From positions 62,001-126,000 of the forward strand of contig NZ_JAAALO010000013.1 of assembly GCF_009908295.1 (NCBI RefSeq): a stretch of DNA of 64,000 bases, written 5' to 3'. The notes below the pieces were generated by a model. That model did no database searches. It was not told the origin of the DNA and worked only from the letters and a program-made list of their open reading frames with translations. Below, in pieces: positions 51,015-60,141 of this stretch (position 1 is the stretch's first letter; every line of letters starts with the position of its first letter). A program made the translations under genes and the position numbers. The DNA comes from Micromonospora rubida. Lineage in GTDB: Bacteria; Actinomycetota; Actinomycetes; Mycobacteriales; Micromonosporaceae.

Positions 51015-52168
51015 AGGTAGTGCTGCTCCGGCAGGCTTGTCGTCCGGTCGGCGGCGGCCCGGTAGTGGGCCACGGCGCTTGGCGTGTCGCCGGCCAGCTC
51101 GTACAGGTGAGCCCGGGCCGCGTGCAGCCGGTGGTGCCCGGTCAGCCGGGGGTCGGCGTCCAGGACGGCGAGGGCGTCGAGCCCGACGGCCGGGCCGTGC
51201 ACCATCGCGGTGGCCACCGCCCTGTTCAGCGCGACCACCGGGTTGCCGGACAGGCGCTCCAGCACCCCGTACAGGGCGAGGATCTGCGGCCAGTCGGTCG
51301 CCTCGGCGCTGGGTGCCTCGTCGTGCAGCGCGGCGACGGCGGCCTGGAGCTGGTACGGGCCGACCGGCCCCCGCGCCATCGCCCGGGTGACCAGCGCGAC
51401 CCCCTCGGCGATCGCCGACGGGTCCCATCGACCACGGTCCTGGTCGGCCAGGGAGATCAACTCGCCGGACGGGCCGGTCCGGGCGGCGGCGCGGGCGTCG
51501 GTGAGCAGCATCAGCGCGAGCAGCCCGGCGACCTCGCCGTCGTCGGGCAGCAGTGCGTGCACCGCCCGGGTGAGCCGGACGGACTCCTCGGACAGGTCGG
51601 CCCGGCGCAGGTCCGGGCCGATGCTCGCGCTGTGCCCCTCGGTGAAGATCAGGTAGAGCACGTGCAGCACGGTGGCGAGGCGCTGCTCCCGCTCCGCCGG
51701 GTCCGGCAGCCGGAACGGAATCCCGGAGTCGCGGATGCGCTGCTTCGCCCGGCTGATCCGCTGCGCCATGGTGGCCTCGGGTACGAGGAACGCGCGGGCG
51801 ATCTCGGCGGTGCTCAAACCGCCCACCGCCCGCAGGGTCAGCGCGATCGCCGACCCCGTCGACAGGGTGGGGTGGCAGCACAGGAAGAGCAGGACCAGGG
51901 TGTCGTCCCGGTCCGCGGTCGACGGCTCGTCGGCGGCCGGCGTGGCGTGGCGGTGGCCAGGCTCCCGCCGGGCCGCGCGGTCCTCCCGGTCGCGCCGGGC
52001 CGCCTCGGCGCGCACCAGTTCGATCATCCGGCGGTACGCGACCTGCACGAGCCAGCCCCGGGGGTGTTCCGGCAACCCCTCGGCCGGCCACTGCGTCGCC
52101 GCAGCGAGTAGTGCCTCCTGGACGGCGTCCTCGGCGGTGGCGAAGTCGCCGAACCGGCGGGCGAGCAC
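50975..52168 (-). CDS. ECF42-type RNA polymerase sigma factor
   Basis: 397 residues from GTG 52168, but the frame stays open to 52234 and reads DRTVEDLLRELAPQVLGVLA, which looks like the true N-terminus. No ATG, GTG or TTG exists in that stretch. Sigma-2 (FGDFATAEDAVQEALLAA, HPRGWLVQVAYRRMIEL), sigma-4 (LSTAEIARAFLVPEATMAQRISRAKQRI), then a long C-terminal TPR-like region typical of ECF42. The DGPF gene 66 bp upstream is the usual partner of this group. Confidence 0.88.
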   Translation of the reverse strand: MLARRFGDFATAEDAVQEALLAAATQWPAEGLPEHPRGWLVQVAYRRMIELVRAEAARRDREDRAARREPGHRHATPAADEPSTADRDDTLVLLFLCCHPTLSTGSAIALTLRAVGGLSTAEIARAFLVPEATMAQRISRAKQRIRDSGIPFRLPDPAEREQRLATVLHVLYLIFTEGHSASIGPDLRRADLSEESVRLTRAVHALLPDDGEVAGLLALMLLTDARAAARTGPSGELISLADQDRGRWDPSAIAEGVALVTRAMARGPVGPYQLQAAVAALHDEAPSAEATDWPQILALYGVLERLSGNPVVALNRAVATAMVHGPAVGLDALAVLDADPRLTGHHRLHAARAHLYELAGDTPSAVAHYRAAADRTTSLPEQHYLRMRAARLDGPAG

Positions 52169-52234
52169 GCCGAGGACCTGCGGCGCCAGCTCGCGCAGCA
52201 GGTCCTCGACGGTCCGGTCCGGTGCGGTCAGGCG

Positions 52235-52636
52235 TCACATCTCCTGCGGCGGGCCCGACATGATCGGGTGCACCTCGATCGGCATGTTCACCGGCCGGCC
52301 GCCGGGGCCGGGGGCGGTGGAGATGTGCGCGGCGATCTCCACCGCCCGTTCGGGGGTCTCACAGTCGACGATCCAGTAGCCGGCGAGGAACTCCTTGGTC
52401 TCGGCGAACGGCCCCTCGGTGATCACCGGCGCCCCGCCCGCGCCCGCCCGGACGATCCGGGCCTGCTGCGGGCCGGCCAGCCCCTGGCCGTCGACCAGCT
52501 CACCGTCGGCGGCGAGCTTGCCGTTGGTGTCCACCATGAACCCGATGTGCGCCTGGATCTCCTCCGGCGTCCAGGTGTCGATCGACGGGAAGTCGGTGTT
52601 CTGGGCGCTGAACTGCATCAACAGCATGTACTTCAT
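52235..52636 (-). CDS. YCII/DGPF-domain protein, partner of the ECF sigma factor
   Basis: 133 residues from ATG 52636 with GAGGAGCG about six bases upstream. DGPF-family fold: KYMLLMQFSAQ at the start, GELVDGQGLAGPQQARIV in the middle, and ITEGPFAETKEFLAGYWIVD near the end with the family GPF motif. DGPF proteins flank ECF42 sigma factors and may modulate them. The sigma gene follows on the same strand. Confidence 0.9.
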   Translation of the reverse strand: MKYMLLMQFSAQNTDFPSIDTWTPEEIQAHIGFMVDTNGKLAADGELVDGQGLAGPQQARIVRAGAGGAPVITEGPFAETKEFLAGYWIVDCETPERAVEIAAHISTAPGPGGRPVNMPIEVHPIMSGPPQEM

Positions 52637-52951
52637 GGTTCGCTCCTCATGCCTGCGCACCGATTCTCGGTGCTCGCACCCCGAGGTAGAAGCCGCCACT
52701 CCGGTTCTCGACAACGGCGGCGGAGATTTCCGCGAAGATCTTCCCGCCGGGACGTCCCCTGCTGGCCGGCGCGATACACCGGAGCTCTGCCGCGGCTGGG
52801 AGCCAAAGCGCAGCAGCGCCCTTCGCCTCCACCCGCCCGGGGCTTTCGGCCCTGCGGTCCAGCCTCTCCTGACAGCATGGTTAGGAGGGATTTCCCGTGC
52901 GGGACATGGACGGATGAGCCCGCCGCGGGGGCCGGGGAATGGAGAATGACC
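52637..52951. other. divergent promoter region, DGPF and SDR genes
   Basis: 315 bp. Apart from the two ribosome sites I see no clear hairpin or repeat. Promoters for both genes should lie here but were not resolved. Confidence 0.35.
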
Positions 52952-53710
52952 ATGAGCGAGCAGCGCTTCGCCGGACGGGTCGCGGTCGTGACCGGAGCCG
53001 GATCGGGTATCGGGCAGGCGGTCGCCCGGCAGCTTGCGGTGGAGGGAGCCACGGTCGTCGGCTGTGACGTCGATGCCGAGGGTCTCGCCGCGACCGCCGA
53101 GCTGGTGGAGGAGGGCGGCCAACCCGGGACGATGATCGTCGCCGACATCACGGTGCAGGCCGACGTCGACCGGATCGTCGCCGCGCTGCCGGACCAACGC
53201 GTCGACCTGTTGGCCAACGTGGCGGGGGTCATGGACCACTTCCTCCCCGTCACGGAACTGGACGACGCCACCTGGGACCGTGTCCTGGCGGTCAACCTCA
53301 CCGGTCCCATGCGGCTGTGCCGGGCCATGCTGCCGCTGATGACGGCGCGGGGCCGGGGTGCGATCGTCAACGTCGCATCCATCGGTGGCCTCACCGGAGC
53401 GGTCGCCGGCAGCGCGTACGTCTCCTCGAAGCACGCGCTGGTCGGCCTGACCCGCTCGATCGCCAACCTGTACGCCGAGGACGGCGTCCGGGCCAACGCG
53501 GTCTGCCCCGGCGGCGTCCAGACCAACATCGGCCGCAGCTCCGCGCCGAAGGTTCCGTGGGCGTACGAGCGTCTGGAGCGGTCGTTCGGACGGGTCACCC
53601 GGACGGCCACGCCCGCCGAGGTGTCCACGCTGGTCTGCTGGCTGGGCTCCGACGAGGCGATCAACGTCAACGGGGCCGTCGTCGCCTCCGACGGAGGCTG
53701 GACCTCCTGA
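52952..53710 (+). CDS. short-chain dehydrogenase/reductase
   Basis: 252 residues from ATG 52952; ATG 52946 is two codons upstream but too close to GGAG. Classical SDR: TGAGSGIG cofactor motif, NVAGV, Ser in VASIGGL, and catalytic Tyr-Lys in YVSSKHALVG. The cofactor loop after CDVD suggests NAD preference. C-terminal NGAVVASDGGW is standard. Oxidises or reduces an unidentified alcohol or ketone. Confidence 0.9.
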   Translation: MSEQRFAGRVAVVTGAGSGIGQAVARQLAVEGATVVGCDVDAEGLAATAELVEEGGQPGTMIVADITVQADVDRIVAALPDQRVDLLANVAGVMDHFLPVTELDDATWDRVLAVNLTGPMRLCRAMLPLMTARGRGAIVNVASIGGLTGAVAGSAYVSSKHALVGLTRSIANLYAEDGVRANAVCPGGVQTNIGRSSAPKVPWAYERLERSFGRVTRTATPAEVSTLVCWLGSDEAINVNGAVVASDGGWTS

Positions 53711-53796
53711 GTCGGCGCGGCAACCGCCCCCGAGCGGCCGGTGGTGGGCCACGGACGCCTCGCGAGGCCGGGCTGCCGATATCAAAGCGGCGGGCG

Positions 53797-55935
53797 TCAG
53801 CCGATCGCGTCGACCTCCAGTAGCAGGGTCTGCGCGGGGTGCAGGGCGGGAAGCTGGAGGCCGACCGACCCCAGCACCGCGCCGAACAGGGTGACCCCGT
53901 CGGGCAGCCAGCCGGGCTCGGTGAGCTGCAACACGGCCGGCTCCGGCACGCCGGCCACCGGACGCACCGCGTACCGGCGGGCCCGGTCCAGCCCCGGCAG
54001 CCGCACCGGGCCCGGGATCTGGGCGACCGAGGTGGCCAGCCGCGCCACGGCGTACACCGCCCGGGATTTGTCGGTGGCGACGACGCCGTGGGCCCAGACG
54101 GCCGGGTCCGGGTGGTCGACCCGGACCACCCGCCCGGAGTGCAGCAGCGGGCGGATCCGCTTGTACAGCGCCACCCAGGCGGTCAGCTCGGCTCGCTCCT
54201 GGTAGCCCACCGCGCCGATGTCCCACTCGATCCCGAAGTGGCCGAAGAGCGCGGTGGCGGCCCGGAACCCCAGGTCGTGCACCCGGCCGGTGGTGTGCGA
54301 GCGCTCCGGCCCGACGTGGCTGCCGACCAGCTCCGGCGGGAGCAGCAGCCCGGTCCAGCGCTGGATGGCCAGCCGCTCCAGGGCGTCGTTGCAGTCGCTG
54401 GCCCAGACCCGGTCGGTGCGGCGCAGGATCTCCAGGTCCACCCGCGCGCCGCCGGACGAGCAGCTCTCGATCTCCACTCCCGGGTGGCGGCGGCGCAGCT
54501 CGTCGAGCAGCCGGTAGACGGCGAGGGTCTGCGCGTGCACCCCCGGCCGCCCGGCGTGGCCGGCCTCGGTGAGGTCCCGATTGTGGTCCCACTTCAGGTA
54601 CGCGATGCCGTCGTGCGCGGTGAGCAGCGCGTCGAGCAGCCCGAGCAGGTGGTCGTACGCGTCGGTGCGGGCCAGGTCGAGGACCTGCTGGTGCCGCCAC
54701 TGCGGCGGCAGCCGGCCGGGCGCGGCCAGCACCCAGTCCGGGTGGGCGCGGAACAGGTCGGAGTCCGGGTTGATCATCTCCGGCTCGACCCAGAGGCCGA
54801 ACTGCATGCCGTGGCCGCGCACGTGGTCGATCAGCGGTTGCAGCCCGTTCGGCCAGACGGTCTCGTCGACGTGCCAGTCGCCGAGCCCGGCCCAGTCGTG
54901 CCGGCGGCCCCGGAACCACCCGTCGTCGAGCACGAACCGTTCCACCCCGACCCGCGCCGCGTGGTCGGCGAGGGCCCGCAACCGGTCCAGGTCGTGGTCG
55001 AAGTAGACCGCCTCCCACACGTTGAGGGTCACCGGACGCGGGGAGCGGGGATGCCCCGGCCGGGCCCGCAGGTGGGCGTGCAGCACGTCGCTGAGCCCGT
55101 CCAGCCCGGCGTCGGACCACGCCGCGTAGAGCAGGGGAGTGGTGTACGACCCGCCGGGGGCGAGCAGCACCTCGCCGGGGGCGAGCAGTTCCCCGCCGCC
55201 GAGCGTCGACTCGCCGGTGGGCCGCCGCTCGGCGACGGTGACGTGGTCGCCGCTCCACGCGGTGTGCACCGCCCACACCTCGCCGTGGCGGAACCCGAAC
55301 CCGGCCGTCCCGGCGGCCAGCAGCAGCGTCGCGTCGTGCCCGGTCCGGCCGTGCCGGCCCTCCCGGACCCACGCGCCCATCGGCCACGGGTGCCGCTGCG
55401 GGCTGCGTTCCCGGCACCACCGGCCGGTGAGGTCGAGCAGTTCGACCGCGACCGCCGGCACCGGCAGCACCGGGGTCAGTTCCCGCAGCTCGTACGGGGA
55501 GTCGCCGTCGTTGCGCAGCGCATGCCGCAGCAGCACCAGCCCGGTCGGGTCCAGCTCGACGGTGACGGTCAGCGCCAGCGCGGCGGCCGGGTCCGTCGCC
55601 GTCACGGTGACCCGGGCGGAGCCGGTCGGGTCGTCGTCGGTCACGTCGAGGGCGTCGAGCCGGAACGCGGTGGACCAGGCGGCGCCGTCGCGGTGCCCGG
55701 CCAGCCCGGGCCGGCCGCTCCAGCCGGCGCTGGCCTCGGGCAGCAGGGACAGCACGGTCGGCGCGTCGAAGCTGCTCGGCACCACCGGCGCGACGCCGGC
55801 GTCGACGAGCGCGGACAGGTCGTCGGCGGCGAGCGGGCCGAGCTCGGCGCCCCAGTGGGCGACCCGGGGCAGCCCCGGCCCTCGCGCGTCGAGCACCAGG
55901 CTGGTCCGCGCCCGGCGCAGGTGGACGATCGTCAT
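53797..55935 (-). CDS. alpha-galactosidase, GH36 family
   Basis: 712 residues from ATG 55935 (GGGAGC upstream); ATG 55989 would add 18 but has no ribosome site. GH36 layout: N-terminal beta-sandwich about 1-320, catalytic barrel with nucleophile Asp in YLKWDHNRD, acid/base Asp in WASDCNDALE, plus DDGWFRGRR and ESCSSGGARVDLEIL, and a C-terminal beta domain. No signal peptide, so it acts inside the cell on imported galactosides or galactomannan fragments. With the mannanase at 49425 it suggests use of plant galactomannan. Confidence 0.93.
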   Translation of the reverse strand: MTIVHLRRARTSLVLDARGPGLPRVAHWGAELGPLAADDLSALVDAGVAPVVPSSFDAPTVLSLLPEASAGWSGRPGLAGHRDGAAWSTAFRLDALDVTDDDPTGSARVTVTATDPAAALALTVTVELDPTGLVLLRHALRNDGDSPYELRELTPVLPVPAVAVELLDLTGRWCRERSPQRHPWPMGAWVREGRHGRTGHDATLLLAAGTAGFGFRHGEVWAVHTAWSGDHVTVAERRPTGESTLGGGELLAPGEVLLAPGGSYTTPLLYAAWSDAGLDGLSDVLHAHLRARPGHPRSPRPVTLNVWEAVYFDHDLDRLRALADHAARVGVERFVLDDGWFRGRRHDWAGLGDWHVDETVWPNGLQPLIDHVRGHGMQFGLWVEPEMINPDSDLFRAHPDWVLAAPGRLPPQWRHQQVLDLARTDAYDHLLGLLDALLTAHDGIAYLKWDHNRDLTEAGHAGRPGVHAQTLAVYRLLDELRRRHPGVEIESCSSGGARVDLEILRRTDRVWASDCNDALERLAIQRWTGLLLPPELVGSHVGPERSHTTGRVHDLGFRAATALFGHFGIEWDIGAVGYQERAELTAWVALYKRIRPLLHSGRVVRVDHPDPAVWAHGVVATDKSRAVYAVARLATSVAQIPGPVRLPGLDRARRYAVRPVAGVPEPAVLQLTEPGWLPDGVTLFGAVLGSVGLQLPALHPAQTLLLEVDAIG

Positions 55936-56006
55936 CCCGTGGACGCTCCCAGCGTGAGCCCCCGGCTCTCGGTAAAGATCGATCAACATGAAATCGTAGG
56001 CAGCTT

Positions 56007-56034
56007 AAGTTACCCGCCCGTTCGGCGCTGTCAA
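56007..56034 (-). promoter_or_regulatory. alpha-galactosidase promoter
   Basis: Minus strand TTGACA (56034-56029), 16 bases, TAACTT (56012-56007). Predicted leader about 65 nt to ATG 55935. Confidence 0.5.
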
Positions 56035-56084
56035 CCCTGACGAACTCGGGGTCGTGGCGTCGAAGACAGCGACGGTGAATTCGC

Positions 56085-56444
56085 TCAACTTCGCGGCGTT
56101 CGCTCAGCTCCCGGGCCCACTGGGTCGCACGGCCCGTCGTGGTCGGCCCGGCGGGCGCAGCGCCGGCGGCCCGGCATGATCCGGTCGCAGAACACCCAGT
56201 GCCGTACGTGCTGGGCGTCCTCGGCGGAGACGGTGGTGCCGCCTGCCTCGACCTGCGGCAACGACGTCAGTGAACGGGCCAGCGCGTACGCGAGGCGAAG
56301 CGCCCCGGCCAGGTCCGCGACCGCCACCGGCAGGTGGATCACGTGGCGGGGCGCGGGATCGTCCGCCCCGGTGAACGCCTCGACGGCGGCCCGGGGCAGC
56401 GGCGCGAAAACGCCGGCCGGGGGGTGCGCCGGTCCCGGGGTCAC
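56085..56444 (-). CDS. hypothetical protein coupled to the DivIVA-like gene
   Basis: 119 residues from GTG 56444, overlapping the stop of the preceding gene (GTGA). Central helices (LAGALRLAYALARSLTSLPQVEAGG) and a C-terminal CDRIMPGRRRCARRADHDGPCD with three Cys. Not recognised. Translational coupling to the DivIVA-like gene suggests a joint role. Confidence 0.6.
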   Translation of the reverse strand: MTPGPAHPPAGVFAPLPRAAVEAFTGADDPAPRHVIHLPVAVADLAGALRLAYALARSLTSLPQVEAGGTTVSAEDAQHVRHWVFCDRIMPGRRRCARRADHDGPCDPVGPGAERTPRS

Positions 56445-56698
56445 GACTGGCACCGTCGGGCCTGGGCGCTCTGCCAGTCGCGCAGCGCCCGCTTGATCCG
56501 GGTGTTCTCCTCGCTGAGCCGGGTCAGGTCCTGGTTCAGCGCGGCCAGTTCCAGCGCGACCCGGTGCAGGAAGCGGCGTACCTCCCGGGGGTCGAGTCCC
56601 CGGCGGCCGAAGCCGGCGGCGGGGAACTGGCGGTCGCGCACGTGTCTCGGGTGCAGCCGCAGCGGTGGTGTGCCGCCGTAGACGGTTCCTCGGGTCAT
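56441..56698 (-). CDS. small DivIVA-domain protein
   Basis: 85 residues from ATG 56698 with GGAGGCG upstream. Contains RDRQFPAAGFGRRGLDPREVRRFLHRVALELAALNQ..., the DivIVA N-terminal motif (FxxxGRRGLDPxEVxxFL), then a coiled-coil-forming helix. DivIVA proteins mark cell poles and septa. This one is short, lacking the long coiled coil. Coupled to the next gene by a GTGA overlap. Confidence 0.72.
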   Translation of the reverse strand: MTRGTVYGGTPPLRLHPRHVRDRQFPAAGFGRRGLDPREVRRFLHRVALELAALNQDLTRLSEENTRIKRALRDWQSAQARRCQS

Positions 56699-57135
56699 CG
56701 GTCGCCTCCATGGTTGGTGGATGGGGCGGCCCTGGCGGAGGGGGAGTTCCGGGCAGGGCCGCCCCGCCCGGCGACCGCAGCCTCAATCGGCGAGTACGGC
56801 TCACCGGGCTGCCGGTGGGTGGTGCTGATTTCCGGACAGGTCAGGGTCGCGGGGACCCGCCTCTCCGTGATAGGTATTCATCAAGTCGGTCGGAGCCGGA
56901 ATGCACGCGGAAAGCGGCTCCATGTTGAGACCCGACGAGAACCGGTATGCGTCTGCCACACGCGAAGCCGTCTCTCGTCACCTTCTCGGCTGTTGGCACA
57001 GCCGCGGTTGCCGTGCTTGCGCCGGGTGTCCCCGGGGCCGGTGATCACCCTCACCCGAAGACCACATTTCCAGTGGGCTCGAACTGGAGCAATGGTTCCT
57101 TCGCGGGCCTCGCCAACTTTTTCGAGAGGTGGATC
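56699..57135. other. divergent region before the XRE gene
   Basis: 437 bp. An open frame joins the XRE gene upstream but has no start or family features and is rejected as coding. It contains AT-richer patches (TGATAGGTATTCATC near 56870) that may be promoters. No repeats seen. Confidence 0.4.
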
Positions 57136-57993
57136 ATGCCGCACAAGCCGTTCGTTCGGACGCTGCGCGCACAATGGCTCGGCCAGCAGTTGAGGGCGCT
57201 GCGCGAGGCGCGGGGCATGACGTTGAAGCTCGTTTCGGAGCACCTGCAACGCGACATGTCGGCGCTGGGCCGCTACGAGCGGGCGGACTGGCCCATCCGC
57301 AAGGGCGACGTCACCGCCCTGCTCGACCTGTACGGCTTCCACAACGCCGCCGAGCGGGCCCGGCTCCTCGCCCTGGCCGAGGAGGTGTGGCGCACCGACC
57401 GCTGGGACGAAGACTACGGCGACGTGGTCGACTCGTCCTTCATCCAGTATCCCTGGCTGGAAGACCGAGCCGACAGCATCTGTTCCTACAACGCTCTCCT
57501 GCTGCCTGGTCTACTCCAGACGCGGAGCTACGCAGAGGCCGTCATTCGCAACGCTGCAGAACCGGGGGTCCCCGAGCCGACGATAGAGCGGTGGGTAGAA
57601 CTCCGAATTGAGCGGCAGCGAGTGCTCGACGGACCCACCCGGATCGCGGCGGTCCTCGACGAGGCTGTCCTGCGCCGTCCCGTCGGCGGCCAGACGACGA
57701 TGGCGGACCAGCTTCGCCAGCTCACTCAGCTAATCCGTCGCAGGAACATCGACGTGCGGGTGCTCCCTGCCGAAGTCGCTCTGCATGCCGGTATGGACGG
57801 CACCTTTACCCTCTTCACGCTTCCCTCTCCCTACCCTGAGGTCGCCTATCTGGAGAATCTGGGTGGGCGGCTCTACGTGGAAGCGCCGAAATCGCAGCGG
57901 TTCGTAGACGCGTACGATCGGCTTGTGAAAGCCGCACTCGGCGAAGCCGAGTCGGCAGAGATGATCGCCATGATCGCGGAGGACATGTCATGA
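57136..57993 (+). CDS. XRE-family regulator with DUF5753 (Scr1-like)
   Basis: 285 residues from ATG 57136 with GAGAGGTGG upstream. N-terminal HTH (LGQQLRALREARGMTLKLVSEHLQRDMSALGRYER) and a DUF5753 domain about 95-270 (SICSYNALLLPGLLQTRSYAEAVIR, NIDVRVLPAEVALHAGMDGTFTLF). The next gene (DUF397) starts inside its stop codon. Such XRE/DUF397 pairs are abundant in actinobacteria, include regulators of development, and behave like antitoxin/toxin pairs. Confidence 0.92.
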   Translation: MPHKPFVRTLRAQWLGQQLRALREARGMTLKLVSEHLQRDMSALGRYERADWPIRKGDVTALLDLYGFHNAAERARLLALAEEVWRTDRWDEDYGDVVDSSFIQYPWLEDRADSICSYNALLLPGLLQTRSYAEAVIRNAAEPGVPEPTIERWVELRIERQRVLDGPTRIAAVLDEAVLRRPVGGQTTMADQLRQLTQLIRRRNIDVRVLPAEVALHAGMDGTFTLFTLPSPYPEVAYLENLGGRLYVEAPKSQRFVDAYDRLVKAALGEAESAEMIAMIAEDMS

Positions 57994-58226
57994 ATGAGAC
58001 CCTGCCGCCGGTTGCGTGGCACATCAGCACCAAGAGCAACGACAACGGTGGGAGTTGCGTGGAGGCGGGGCCGGTGCTCGACGGGTCCGGCCGCGTGGCT
58101 GTCCGGCACAGCAAGGCGCGGGACGCGGGGACGATCGTCTACACAGCCGACGAGTGGGCGGCCTTCGTCGGCGGCGTCAAGGACGGCGAGTTCCACCTCG
58201 CCGCCGGTGGCAGCCGGACGCACTGA
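57990..58226 (+). CDS. DUF397-domain protein, partner of the XRE regulator
   Basis: 78 residues. ATG 57990 overlaps the previous stop (ATGA). Reads WHISTKSNDNGGSCVEAG, then VAVRHSKARDAGTIVYTADEWAAFVGGVKDGEF, the DUF397 signature. DUF397 proteins act with neighbouring XRE regulators and are sometimes toxic. Translational coupling supports a pair. Confidence 0.92.
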   Translation: MNETLPPVAWHISTKSNDNGGSCVEAGPVLDGSGRVAVRHSKARDAGTIVYTADEWAAFVGGVKDGEFHLAAGGSRTH

Positions 58227-58433
58227 CGCGACATCAGCTCCAGGCGTGCGGCCAGGCCCTGCCGGGTCTGGCCGGGCGCATGGACGGGGCAGCTCCATAG
58301 CGCTCGAAAGGAACCCTGCCGCCGGGCGACACGCCGGGACCCTCACAGGCACTTCACAGCGCGAGTGGTTACGGTCACCTGCGTGAGCTGCGACGCTCCA
58401 GCGTGGAGCGCGCACCCGTATGCGGGAGTGGCG

Positions 58434-59465
58434 ATGGTCTTCAAGAAGATGTTGAGCGCGTTCGGCGTGGGCGGTCCGACTGTGGACACCGTCCTGACCA
58501 ACCCGAACACCCGGCCGGGCCTCGCCCTTGAGGGCAGGGTCAACCTGGTCGGCGGCGACGCGTCGGCGGCCATCGAGCAGATCGTCGTCGGCCTGGTCAC
58601 CCGGGTCGAGATGGAGAGCGGCGACAGCGAGTACGCCGGCGTGATGGAGTTCCACCGGCTGCCGGTCGCCGGGGCCTTCGAGCTGGCCCCGAAGCAGCAA
58701 CTCTCGCTCCCGTTCCAGCTTCCGATGCCGTGGGAGACCCCGATCACCGACGTGTACGGCCAGCGCCTGCACGGCATGACGATGGGGCTGCGTACCGAGG
58801 TGGCGGTGGCCCGGGCGGTCGACAAGAGTGACCTCGACCAGGTCAACGTCCACCCGCTGCCGGTGCAGGAGCGCATCCTGGACGCCTTCGCCCGGCTCGG
58901 CTTCCGGTTCAAGGGCGCCGACCTGGAGCGTGGCCACATCCGTGGCACGCAGCAGACGCTGCCGTTCTACCAGGAGATCGAGTTCTTCGCCGCGCCGCAG
59001 TACGCGCAGGCCATCAACGAGGTCGAGCTGACCTTCGTGACCAGCTCGCAGGGCATCGACGTGGTGCTGGAGTGCGACAAGCGGGGCGGCTTCCTCAGCG
59101 CCGGCCACGACGTCTTCGGCCGGTACCGCGTCGCGCACACCGACGCCGACCGGGTCGACTGGGCGCAGGTCGTCGACGGCTGGCTCCGGGAGACCACCTC
59201 CCACTACGGCGGCCTGCGCGCCCAGGGCTTCGGTGCGCCTTCCGGCTACGGGGCCCCGCACGGCTACCCGATGCAGCACGGGCACGGCGGCCACGGGCAC
59301 GGCGGCCACGGGCACGGCGGCCACGGCCGGGGCGTGGGGATGGGCGGCGTCGTCGCCGGCGTGGCGCTCGGCGCCGTCGGCGGGATGGTCGCCGGCGAGA
59401 TGATCGAGGACGCGGTCGAGGGCGACTTCGCCGAGGACTGGGGCTTCGGCGGCGACGAGGAGTGA
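58434..59465 (+). CDS. Spo0M-family sporulation control protein
   Basis: 343 residues from ATG 58434 with GGGAGTG eight bases upstream; the frame is open further upstream. Spo0M/arrestin-like beta-sandwich: MVFKKMLSAFGVGGPTVDTVL, LEGRVNLVGGD, SLPFQLPMPWETPITDV, FRFKGADLERGHIRG. The tail adds a His/Gly run (GHGGHGHGGHGHGGHG near 295-310) that could bind metal, and a Gly/Ala-rich hydrophobic segment. Spo0M affects sporulation or stress in Bacillus. The role here is unknown. Confidence 0.87.
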   Translation: MVFKKMLSAFGVGGPTVDTVLTNPNTRPGLALEGRVNLVGGDASAAIEQIVVGLVTRVEMESGDSEYAGVMEFHRLPVAGAFELAPKQQLSLPFQLPMPWETPITDVYGQRLHGMTMGLRTEVAVARAVDKSDLDQVNVHPLPVQERILDAFARLGFRFKGADLERGHIRGTQQTLPFYQEIEFFAAPQYAQAINEVELTFVTSSQGIDVVLECDKRGGFLSAGHDVFGRYRVAHTDADRVDWAQVVDGWLRETTSHYGGLRAQGFGAPSGYGAPHGYPMQHGHGGHGHGGHGHGGHGRGVGMGGVVAGVALGAVGGMVAGEMIEDAVEGDFAEDWGFGGDEE

Positions 59466-59476
59466 CATGAAGGACG

Positions 59477-59512
59477 ACGGTGGCCCTCCGGAGAATCCCG
59501 GAGGGCCACCGT
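59477..59512 (+). terminator. hairpin terminator after Spo0M
   Basis: Perfect 15-bp stem (59477-59491 and 59498-59512) with a 6-nt loop, eleven bases after the stop. It also fits the 3' end of the convergent gene. Confidence 0.75.
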
Positions 59513-59536
59513 ACTGCTCGGATCTGATCCGTGCGG

Positions 59537-59908
59537 TCAGTGTCGGCTCTTGCGCTCCGCACCGCTGCGGAAGCTGCTGCCGGCCTTGGCCAGACCCCGG
59601 CTACCGAGGTAACCGATGGACAGCAGCGTGATGAAGAACCAGGCCTGCGGGGCGCGGAAGATGTCCACCCCGACCGAGTTCTTGCCGACCAGGTACGACG
59701 CGGCCAGCACGCCGATCACCGAGGCGACGTAGATCCAGAACTCCGTCGTCAGGAAGGCCTGCTTGGTCTCCGTACCCGGCGCCTGCATCGGCTCGCGGTG
59801 CCCGTCGTGCATCATCGGCATCTGCCGCGTGGGCGCTTCGTTCATCGCGCGGTTCGGCGCTTCCCGGGTCCGGTTCGTCGGCCTGGTGGATGCAGCCTGC
59901 GTGCTCAT
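59537..59908 (-). CDS. small membrane protein with two helices
   Basis: 123 residues from ATG 59908 with AGGAGG seven bases upstream. An N-terminal polar, Met/His-containing segment (MPMMHDGHREPM) precedes two hydrophobic helices (WIYVASVIGVLAASYLV, AWFFITLLSIGYLGSRGL). Not recognised beyond a small membrane protein. Confidence 0.75.
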   Translation of the reverse strand: MSTQAASTRPTNRTREAPNRAMNEAPTRQMPMMHDGHREPMQAPGTETKQAFLTTEFWIYVASVIGVLAASYLVGKNSVGVDIFRAPQAWFFITLLSIGYLGSRGLAKAGSSFRSGAERKSRH

Positions 59909-60141
59909 CTTGATCCTCCTCAGGATGCGATGAGTCCTACCTGCGCTCCCTCGCCCCGCTACCGCGTTTCGGCCACGGCAGGGTTCTCGTGCTCGGCGGG
60001 GGCACCCCCGACTACCCGGGGGTTCGGCGAGGTAACACCCGCCGCCCCCGAATGACGGCGTCAGCGCGGGCCTGCCGTGGGGTTTGGTCGGCGGGCACCC
60101 GGGCACGCAGGACGATCCGACAGATCTGCGAGGTGATGGAC

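Noticed and set aside
56947..57135. N-terminal extension of the XRE regulator
   Set aside because: No family similarity and no ribosome site. ATG 57136 has a good one and sits right before the HTH.
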